Part shown: one piece after another, positions 53,293 through 59,461 of the stretch
Numbering within the stretch: position 1 is the stretch's first letter
How the letters are laid out: every line of letters starts with the position of its first letter
From: an uncultured Asticcacaulis sp.
GTDB lineage: Bacteria > Pseudomonadota > Alphaproteobacteria > Caulobacterales > Caulobacteraceae
DNA length: 59,461 nucleotides
Direction: 5' to 3'
NCBI GenBank assembly: GCA_936940865.1
Contig: CAKZJB010000003.1
Span: 1-59,461 of the forward strand
Program-made: the position numbers and the translations under genes
The notes under the pieces: generated by a model
Seen by the model: only the letters and a program-made list of their open reading frames with translations
Databases searched by the model: none
Told to the model about the DNA's origin: nothing

Positions 53293-55011
53293 ATGCAGGC
53301 CTTCGAGCACAACGCTCTGCCGGAACTGAACGCCGCGAAGACGCCGTGGGGCCATGTGGTCCTCGCATGGCTGCGCCGTCAGGCCGGAGCGGAACTGTTC
53401 GGCATGCCGGGCTATGGCCTGACGCTGAAAGGCGCCGTGCCCGAAGGCTTCGTGGCGGCGCCGCGCGACATGCGCCCGGCGTCGGCGCACCTCGGCAAGG
53501 CGATCCTGCAGGGCCGCTTTACCCTGGCCGGGGCGCGCATGAGCGTACAGGGCAGCGGCGACCCCTGGAACCGGCCGTCGCCGACCCGCGCCTTTGCGGT
53601 CGAGCTGCACCGGTTCGAGTGGTTGCCGGCCCTGATGAGCCAGGGCGACGAAGGCGCGAAGGAGGGTCTGCGTCTCTTCCTTCTGTGGAGCAAGACCTTC
53701 AGCCGCTGGACTCCGTTTTCATGGGGCGAGGAAGTCCTGCCGCGCCGCCTGATAAACCTTGCCATCTTCGCCCGCCGCCTGTCGGGTCAGGCGACGCCGG
53801 GCGACGCCATAGACCTGGCCCAGTCCCTGGCCATGCAGGGCCGCCACCTCAAGTGCCTGCACGACGGTGCCTGGATGGCGGACAAGGCGGCGGCCCTGGT
53901 CGTGCTGGGCTGCGTCCTGTCTGGGCGGGTCGGCGACGGCTTCCGTATCTCCGGCATGAAGCTGCTGCAAAAGGCGTTGAAGAAGGCCGTTATGCCCGAC
54001 GGCAGCCACGCCTCGCGCAGCCCGCAGCGCGGCCTTGAATTGCTCTATGACCTTTTGCTGATCGAAGATGGCCTGTCGCAACGGGGTCTGGCCGGCCCCG
54101 GTTGGCTTGACAGCCATATCGAGTCCCTGAGCCGTTTCATCCGTGCCCTGTCGCACCCGGACGGCAGCCTGTGTGCCTTCCAGGGCGCGGAATCGCTGCT
54201 GCCAGACCTGGTGCTGCCGGCTCTTGTGCGCGACGAAAAGAATGCGGGCGTGACGCCGATCCAGCTTGACGATGGCCGCTATCACCGCCTGCTCGGCCGC
54301 TCGCTCAGCGTCTATGTCGATGCGGGCGAAGCGAAGACGGGACCGTTCGGTCACACGGCGGTCGACCATCCCATGGCGTTCGAGGTCTCGGGTGGCCGCG
54401 ACAAGCTGATCGTGTCGCCGGGCTGGTCGCCGCGTCAGGGCGATCACATGGCCTTTCGTCTCGTGGGTGCCGGCAATACGGTGTCGATTGCCGACGCCAG
54501 CCTGCTGACACCCGTGACGGGCCGGTTCGGCGAACTGCTCGACTTCTGCCTTGAGGGCCATCATTACAAGGTGCGCAGCCGCCGCGTCGAAGCCGAGGAG
54601 ACGGGCTCGCTGCTCGAGCTCGAACACGACGGCTGGAAAGCGCGGTTCGGTCTCAAGCACGAACGCCGTCTTTACGTGGATGCGCAGCGCGACGAACTGC
54701 GCGGCGAGGACCGCCTGACGCCTGTCAGCACCAAGCAAACCGTGCCCATGGCCTCACCCTTCGCCATCCACTTCCTGCTGCATCCGGAAGTCCAGGCTTC
54801 GCTGGCGCGCGACAAGAAAAGCGTTCTGCTGCGTGGGCCGGGCGGACGCGGCTGGTGGCTGCGCCATGACGCCAAGGACGTGGCCATCGAAAGCGGCCAG
54901 GTGTTCGAACGCGACATGCCGCGCAAGACCTCGCTGATCGTCCTGCGCGGTGTGGGCCGGCTCGATGCGCCGACCCGCGTGCGCTGGAAGCTGTCGCCCG
55001 CAGAGGCTTAA
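53293..55011 (+). CDS. Heparinase II/III-family protein
   Basis: Polysaccharide-lyase-like protein of 572 aa with no clear signal peptide. Residues about 100-290 form the alpha-helical half. The C-terminal half (about 310-560) matches the Heparinase II/III beta-sandwich, with DAGEAKTGPFGHTAVDHPMA and the strand GWSPRQGDHMAFR. Cytoplasmic members of this type are common in Caulobacterales, often near purH and rpe, but their substrate is unknown. Codon use matches its neighbours. Confidence 0.85.
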   Translation: MQAFEHNALPELNAAKTPWGHVVLAWLRRQAGAELFGMPGYGLTLKGAVPEGFVAAPRDMRPASAHLGKAILQGRFTLAGARMSVQGSGDPWNRPSPTRAFAVELHRFEWLPALMSQGDEGAKEGLRLFLLWSKTFSRWTPFSWGEEVLPRRLINLAIFARRLSGQATPGDAIDLAQSLAMQGRHLKCLHDGAWMADKAAALVVLGCVLSGRVGDGFRISGMKLLQKALKKAVMPDGSHASRSPQRGLELLYDLLLIEDGLSQRGLAGPGWLDSHIESLSRFIRALSHPDGSLCAFQGAESLLPDLVLPALVRDEKNAGVTPIQLDDGRYHRLLGRSLSVYVDAGEAKTGPFGHTAVDHPMAFEVSGGRDKLIVSPGWSPRQGDHMAFRLVGAGNTVSIADASLLTPVTGRFGELLDFCLEGHHYKVRSRRVEAEETGSLLELEHDGWKARFGLKHERRLYVDAQRDELRGEDRLTPVSTKQTVPMASPFAIHFLLHPEVQASLARDKKSVLLRGPGGRGWWLRHDAKDVAIESGQVFERDMPRKTSLIVLRGVGRLDAPTRVRWKLSPAEA

Positions 55012-55111
55012 CCCTCTCATTTCCCTGACTCATTTTTTATAAGAACGCATGAAATCCGTCTTCGTTTCTCAGGCCGCGTCAGGCTTACTGATTACGAAGA
55101 GGAGAAAACCC

Positions 55112-55486
55112 ATGCCCAAGATCGCACACAGAATTGTTGCCGCTGCCATGGCTGGCGGCCTTCTCGGCGGCGCCGTCCTTACCGCGGTCCCGGCTGAGGC
55201 CTATACGCGTTATGTCTGCAAGTACGAACAGAAGCGCCGCGAACATACCGGCACCATCGTCGGGGCCATCGCTGGCGGTGTTCTGGGTAATGCCGTGTCA
55301 GGCCACCACAGCAAGGGTCTCGGCACGGTCGTCGGTGCCCTGGGCGGCGCGGCCATCGGCTCCAAGATGGGCCACGATAGTGGCAAGCGGGCCTGTACCC
55401 GGGCTATGGCTTATCGCAGTGAAACCGTTTATTCGCGCGACAGCCACGGCCGCCGCGTCAAAACCGTGTATCGCTACGTGCGTTGA
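55112..55486 (+). CDS. Glycine-zipper secreted protein 1
   Basis: Small protein of 124 aa with a strong GAGGAG ribosome binding site, which sets the start. A signal peptide (residues 1-29, ending AEA) is followed by CKYEQKRREH and a glycine-zipper region, GTIVGAIAGGVLGNAV and VVGALGGAAIGSKMG, about residues 46-88. A basic Tyr-rich tail ends it. Cysteines flank the zipper and may form a disulfide. Probably a periplasmic or membrane-associated stress-type protein; its function is unknown. Confidence 0.82.
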   Translation: MPKIAHRIVAAAMAGGLLGGAVLTAVPAEAYTRYVCKYEQKRREHTGTIVGAIAGGVLGNAVSGHHSKGLGTVVGALGGAAIGSKMGHDSGKRACTRAMAYRSETVYSRDSHGRRVKTVYRYVR

Positions 55487-55512
55487 GCACCAGAAAAATC
55501 TATGAAAATCAA

Positions 55513-55543
55513 AGGCTCCGCGGATGATTTGCGGGGCCTTTTT
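55513..55543 (+). terminator. Intrinsic terminator after glycine-zipper gene 1
   Basis: Stem AGGCTCCGC / GCGGGGCCT (one G-U pair) with a nine-base loop followed by a T-run. It separates the two paralogous genes, which are therefore transcribed independently. Confidence 0.88.
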
Positions 55544-55681
55544 CGTGTTTACAAAAAAAATGCATTCTGAACCAAGATGAATATGGCGCTCAAATGCCGT
55601 TCAGGTTGGCAGCCTTATAAAGGTCCTCATCAAGCCGAGGGAATATCCCCGAAAAGGCATGAAACACGAAGGACTTGCGTT

Positions 55682-56062
55682 ATGACTACCCTCACGAAGA
55701 CGATGAAAACCCTGACCGCTGCCGTCATCACGTCCGGCCTGATCCTGGGCGCTACGGTTCCGACGGCTTCGGAGGCCCGCCCCTACACCCAGACCTACGC
55801 CTGCAAGGTCACCAAGAGCAAGTCGCAGAAGACCGGCACGATTGTCGGGGCGATTGGCGGCGCGGTGGTCGGCAGTCAGGTTGCCAAGCACGAAAAGGGC
55901 CTGGGCGCTGTCGTCGGCGGCCTGGCCGGTGCGGCCATCGGCTCGAAGGTCGGTAAGGACCAGGGCAAGCAGCAGTGCAACAACGTCGAAAACTCGATGC
56001 AGCGCGCCGGCTATGACAGCAACGGCCACCGTATCCATCACCGTCGTCACCACCGGAGCTGA
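55682..56062 (+). CDS. Glycine-zipper secreted protein 2 (paralog)
   Basis: Protein of 126 aa with a signal peptide (ending SEA) and mature part RPYTQTYACKVTKSKSQK, then zipper segments GTIVGAIGGAVVGSQVA and VVGGLAGAAIGSKVG. The order, spacing and the two cysteines (before the zipper and after DQGK) match the preceding gene, indicating tandem duplication. The tail differs: it is Asn- and His-rich (HRIHHRRHHRS), while the first copy is Tyr/Arg-rich. Start MTTLTKTMKTL was chosen because the upstream extension is not signal-like. Confidence 0.82.
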   Translation: MTTLTKTMKTLTAAVITSGLILGATVPTASEARPYTQTYACKVTKSKSQKTGTIVGAIGGAVVGSQVAKHEKGLGAVVGGLAGAAIGSKVGKDQGKQQCNNVENSMQRAGYDSNGHRIHHRRHHRS

Positions 56063-56100
56063 CCTCAGCCCCCAAACCCGGCTCCTGACGATGCTGACAG

Positions 56101-56126
56101 CCCCCCGCCATCCCGTTGGCGGGGGG
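56101..56126 (+). terminator. GC-rich hairpin after glycine-zipper gene 2
   Basis: Nine-bp stem CCCCCCGCC / GGCGGGGGG with an eight-base loop, followed by TACTGTCTTT. The T-run is weak, so it may be a terminator for the upstream gene or part of the purH leader. Confidence 0.6.
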
Positions 56127-56205
56127 TACTGTCTTTCCGGGTAGGCAAAGCGAACGCGGTCGTGTAAACGGCCCGCATTCCCCCTCCCACCGTCACGGAT
56201 CTGTC

Positions 56206-57819
56206 ATGCCTGCCGCTCCCGATTTCCCGCCCGCGCCCGATCGCGTCATTCCGAAACGCGCCCTTATCTCGCTGTCCGACAAGACCGGCCTGATCGAGGC
56301 TGCAAGTGCGCTGGCGGCCAAGGGCATCGAAATCCTGTCGACCGGCGGCACCCGCGCCGCCATCGAAAAGGCCGGCATCGCGGTGAAAGACGTGGCCGAT
56401 ATCACCGGCTTCCCGGAAATGATGGATGGCCGCGTCAAGACGCTGCACCCGAAGGTCCACGGCGCGCTTTTGGCCTATCGTGACGCCCCGGAACACGCCA
56501 GGGCGCTGACCGAGCACGACATCGCGCCGATCGACATCGTGTGGATCGACCTCTATCCGTTCGAACAGACCATTGCCGCCGGAGGCACGTTTGAGGCGGC
56601 CATCGAAAACATCGACATCGGCGGCCCGGCCATGATCCGCTCCTCGGCCAAGAACCATTCGTACGTCGCCGTCTGCGTCGACAAGGCGGCCATGGACGCC
56701 GTTCTGGCCGAAGTCGAAGCGAACGGCTCGACGGGCCTGAGCCTGCGTAAGTCATTGGCCGCCAAGGCCTTTGCGCGCACCGCCACCTATGACGCCGCTG
56801 TTTCGTCGTGGTTTGCCGGGCAACTCGGCGACGACTACCCCGAGCGCAAGGCGATCGCCGGCAGTCGCATCCAGACCATGCGCTACGGCGAAAATCCGCA
56901 CCAGTCGGCGGCCTTCTATCGCACCGGCGAGCTCCGCCCGGGCGTGGCGACGGCGAAGCAGTTGCAAGGCAAGGAACTGAGCTACAACAACGTCGCCGAC
57001 ACCGATGCCGCCATCGAGCTGGTCGCCGAGTTCGATCCCAAGGCCGCACCCGCCTGCGTCATCGTCAAGCACGCCAATCCGTGCGGTGTCGCGGTCGGTG
57101 AAACCCTGGCCGATGCCTATCGCCGTGCACTGGAATGCGATCCGGTTTCGGCTTTCGGCGGCATCATCGCGCTCAATTCGCGTCTGGATCGCGCCACGGC
57201 GGAAAAGATCGTCGAAATCTTCACCGAAGTCGTCGTGGCGCCCGAAGCCGACGACGACGCGGTCGCCGTTTTCGCCGCCAAGAAAAATGTCCGCCTGCTC
57301 GTGACCGGCGGTCTGCCGGACCCGCTGGCCGGTGGCCAGGTTTTCCGCTCGGTGGCCGGCGGCATGCTCATCCAGTCGCGTGATACGGCGCGCATTACGG
57401 CGGCGGACCTGAAGGTCGTCACCAAGCGCCAGCCGACCCCGACCGAAATCCAGGACATGCTGTTCGCGTTTACGGTCGCCAAGCACGTCAAGTCGAACGC
57501 CATCGTCTATGCCAGGGATGGCCGTACCGCCGGCATCGGCGCGGGCCAGATGAACCGCCGCGACTCGGCGCGCATCGCCCGCCTGCGTGCGCAGGAGGCG
57601 GCCGAAGGCCTGGGTCTCAGGGACTCGCTGGCCCTGGGTTCGGCCTGTGCCTCGGAAGCGTTTTTCCCCTTCCCCGACGGCCTGCTCGAAGCGGCCGCCG
57701 CCGGCGCGACGGCGGTCATCCAGCCGGGCGGCTCGATCGGCGACCAGGCGGTGATCGACGCCGCCGACGCCGCGGGCCTGGCGATGGTCTTCACCGGGAC
57801 GCGGGTGTTCCGGCATTAA
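56206..57819 (+). CDS. purH: Bifunctional AICAR formyltransferase/IMP cyclohydrolase
   Basis: Performs the last two steps of IMP synthesis. The protein has 537 aa. An MGS-like cyclohydrolase domain with LSTGGT and [13 protein letters not shown] occupies the first 200 residues. The formyltransferase domain follows with [27 protein letters not shown] and SDAFFPF-like [11 protein letters not shown] near the end. The start MPAAPDF gives the usual length. Confidence 0.97.
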   Translation: MPAAPDFPPAPDRVIPKRALISLSDKTGLIEAASALAAKGIEILSTGGTRAAIEKAGIAVKDVADITGFPEMMDGRVKTLHPKVHGALLAYRDAPEHARALTEHDIAPIDIVWIDLYPFEQTIAAGGTFEAAIENIDIGGPAMIRSSAKNHSYVAVCVDKAAMDAVLAEVEANGSTGLSLRKSLAAKAFARTATYDAAVSSWFAGQLGDDYPERKAIAGSRIQTMRYGENPHQSAAFYRTGELRPGVATAKQLQGKELSYNNVADTDAAIELVAEFDPKAAPACVIVKHANPCGVAVGETLADAYRRALECDPVSAFGGIIALNSRLDRATAEKIVEIFTEVVVAPEADDDAVAVFAAKKNVRLLVTGGLPDPLAGGQVFRSVAGGMLIQSRDTARITAADLKVVTKRQPTPTEIQDMLFAFTVAKHVKSNAIVYARDGRTAGIGAGQMNRRDSARIARLRAQEAAEGLGLRDSLALGSACASEAFFPFPDGLLEAAAAGATAVIQPGGSIGDQAVIDAADAAGLAMVFTGTRVFRH

Positions 57820-57900
57820 CCTCTTTGGCAGATGGGGCGGCTATAGTGCCGCCCCAACCGCACCTGCCACTTCCGGGCGAATATTCAGCGAGGAGCCCCG

Positions 57901-58656
57901 GTGCTCGACACCCTTCAGCGGCGATTTGATTTTCTGGCGCCTCATATCGAAGCCTTCGGGCCGGCGGATGACAGCCTGCGCCCGGCCGTGCTGCTGTTCC
58001 ATGCCTGCAATGGCGTGCGTGAGCATATCCGCCAATACGCCCAAAAGGCTGCCGAGGCCGGATTTCGCGCCTTCGTCGTCGACTCCTTCACGCCGCGAGG
58101 CTGGGACTATGCGGCGGCGATAAGCCTGGTGTGCTCGGGTATGGCGTTGCACGGCTACGAACGTTCGGGCGATGTCTTGGCGGCGGTCTGGGGCCTGTCG
58201 CAGCGCGCAGATGTCGACGCATCGCGCCTGTGCCTGGCTGGCTGGAGCCACGGTGCCTGGTCGATCATGGACCTGATGACGCAACGCCTGTCGCGCTCCG
58301 GCTCGGCGCGGCTGATCGATCCGACGCCGGCGCCGCTAAAGGGTATAAAAAGTCTGTTCCTCGTCTATCCCTACATAAATTTCCCGGCGCGCAGCAACAC
58401 GCATCCGTGGGAATACAAGCCGCGCACCCTGGCCATCCTCGCGCGTAACGACTTCCTGACGGCGCATGCCCACGCGCTCAACATCGTCAACCACCTGAAA
58501 ACCGAAAGCGTACCGGTCGAGACCCTCGAATTCGACGCCACACACTGTTTCGACGAGGACGGCGTGCATTTCGGTGCCTTCATGTCGTATGACCGCGCCT
58601 GTCATCGCCGCGCCGAAGAGGCCTTCGTTAAATTCCTCGGTGAAACACTGTCTTGA
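57901..58656 (+). CDS. Dienelactone-hydrolase-family alpha/beta hydrolase
   Basis: Alpha/beta hydrolase of 251 aa with a GTG start (AGGAG four bases before). The nucleophile elbow GWSHGAW has Ser116, and the other triad candidates are Asp184 (ARNDF) and His215 (DATHCFDED). VVDSFTPRGWD and LVYPYINFPAR are characteristic of this subgroup. The substrate is unknown. A paralog follows 197 bp downstream on the same strand. Confidence 0.85.
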   Translation: MLDTLQRRFDFLAPHIEAFGPADDSLRPAVLLFHACNGVREHIRQYAQKAAEAGFRAFVVDSFTPRGWDYAAAISLVCSGMALHGYERSGDVLAAVWGLSQRADVDASRLCLAGWSHGAWSIMDLMTQRLSRSGSARLIDPTPAPLKGIKSLFLVYPYINFPARSNTHPWEYKPRTLAILARNDFLTAHAHALNIVNHLKTESVPVETLEFDATHCFDEDGVHFGAFMSYDRACHRRAEEAFVKFLGETLS

Positions 58657-58853
58657 ACATTGTTCAAAAACTGCTATAACGGCCTCGGAACAGGCAGAGC
58701 CATTGCATATGGCGGTTCAAGACAGTGATTACCTTCCCTTCTCCCACCTGAGGGGTATAGCGCCAGCGAAAGTACAGCTTTCGCCAGCGTTGGGGGTAAC
58801 CAGAACACCTTGATTCATATGCGATAATCTGCCTGAATTAGGGACCGTAATCC

Positions 58854-59447
58854 ATGGACACCATGGCCGAACGCTGGGCGCTGCTGCAAAAGAGCGTGAC
58901 CGTCTATGGTCCCGAAGACGACCTGCCGCGCCCGGCGGTCGTGCTGTTCCATGGCTGCGGCGGTTTGCGGCCCCACGTCCATCTTTATGCCCGGGCCGCC
59001 GCCACGACGGGGGTGCGTGCCTACGTCATCGACAGCTTCACGCCGCGCGGCTGGGACCGCAACTTCGCGGTCTCGCTGATCTGCACGGGCGTTGTTTTAC
59101 AGGGGTATGAACGGTCGGGGGACGTTCTGGCGACGTTGTGGGGCCTGAAGCAAAGCGGTCGCGTGCGGATGGACCGCGTCATGCTTGCGGGCTTCAGCCA
59201 CGGCGGCTGGTCGATCATGGACCTTATGACGCAACGCCTGACGCGGCCGGGCGAAGCGAAGCTGGCCGATCCCGACCCGGCCCTGCTCGAAAATCTGCGG
59301 GCCCTGTTCCTCGTCTATCCGTATATAAATTTCCCGGCGCGGACCAATCTGCGCGCCTGGGTGCGTCACCCTGAAACCTTTGCCGTGCTGGCGGAAAAGG
59401 ATCACCTAGAGCATTTCCCGATCAAAATGACTGATATCCGGCTTTGA
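58854..59447 (+). pseudogene. Dienelactone-hydrolase-like paralog, 3' end disrupted
   Basis: It matches the preceding gene through residue ~186: VVLFHGCGGLRPHVHLYA, VIDSFTPRGWD, nucleophile Ser115 in GFSHGGW, LVYPYINFPAR and Asp183. It then ends after HFPIKMTDIRL, 197 aa in all, about 55-60 residues short and without the region holding the catalytic His. The break coincides with an AT-richer palindromic sequence at the window edge (59408-59461). Whether the rest of the gene lies beyond the window cannot be seen. The protein as read should lack a full catalytic triad. Confidence 0.65.
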
Positions 59448-59461
59448 TGAAGTATTTTCTG
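59408..59461. repeat. Possible dispersed palindromic repeat interrupting the hydrolase gene (cut by window end)
   Basis: AGAGCATTTCCCGATCAAA is followed 16 bases later by TTTGATG and AT-rich sequence. From memory, AGAGCATTTYCCGATCAAA-type palindromes are common intergenic repeats in alphaproteobacteria. Here only the left arm and a degenerate part of the right arm are visible. Confidence 0.4.

Noticed and set aside
51799-53610. 603-codon frame spanning rsmB, rpe and the heparinase-like gene on the minus strand
   Set aside because: Crosses three well-supported genes and their intergenic gaps without a coherent domain.
58741-58800. CGCCAGCG direct repeats and a GCGAAAG/CTTTCGC pairing between the hydrolase paralogs
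   Set aside because: Short, imperfect and without a second copy elsewhere; not enough to call an element.

Overview
The window looks like the chromosome-origin region of a GC-rich alphaproteobacterium of the order Caulobacterales (Caulobacter/Asticcacaulis type). The evidence is gene order (rho, hemJ, hemH, hemE, then a long AT-richer gap, then ppsR-maf-aroE-coaE-dnaQ-secB), CtrA-like TTAA-N7-TTAA boxes in that gap, a giant NAD-glutamate dehydrogenase, and the tsaB-rimI-fur-miaB-phoH-ybeY-corC-lnt-metK order familiar from this class. The genus is inferred from gene content and was not tested against any database. No tRNA, rRNA, transposase or CRISPR array was seen.

Layout. 1-3126: leftward heme genes (hemE-hemH-hemJ, joined by ATGA overlaps) and the start of rho. 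3127-3650: probable replication origin. 3651-8147: rightward ppsR, maf, aroE, coaE, dnaQ and a CPBP-family membrane protein. 8226-16274: secB, a Tim44-like protein, mltA, a MAPEG protein and the large glutamate dehydrogenase. 16315-26460: a rightward housekeeping run from nfu to metK and trmB (Fe-S transfer, tRNA modification, Fur, envelope, methionine cycle). 26479-32993: a lipoprotein, a metallophosphoesterase, a lipid-kinase-like protein, argG, kup and an Rrf2 regulator. 32990-47270: a nitrate assimilation island, all leftward. 47544-59447: SDR, marC, pyrF, an SdhAF4-like gene, htpX, rsmB, rpe, a heparinase-like gene, two glycine-zipper proteins, purH and two alpha/beta-hydrolase paralogs, the second cut short at the window edge.

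The nitrate island is the most instructive part. An outer-membrane porin plus NrtA/NrtB/NrtC and the carrier NarK bring nitrate in. NasA reduces it to nitrite, NirB/NirD reduce nitrite to ammonium, and CobA feeds siroheme synthesis. NasS (cytoplasmic nitrate sensor) and NasT (ANTAR antiterminator) sit at the upstream end. Both structural operons carry long leaders with the same layout: a TTGACG promoter element, two hairpins with A-x-x-G-x-x hexaloops, and an intrinsic terminator just before the first gene. The nasT-nasS leader has one such hairpin and a terminator. I infer that one NasT protein controls three leaders, including its own. Further upstream, both operons share a 33-bp block and a TTGAAATGGTTTCA palindrome at nearly the same spacing.

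Other non-coding signals are a 22-bp perfect palindrome at the metK promoter, a two-copy structured intergenic repeat with a compensatory base-pair change, a two-copy GGGGTCCGCGACCCC palindrome, and a probable palindromic repeat that truncates the last gene.
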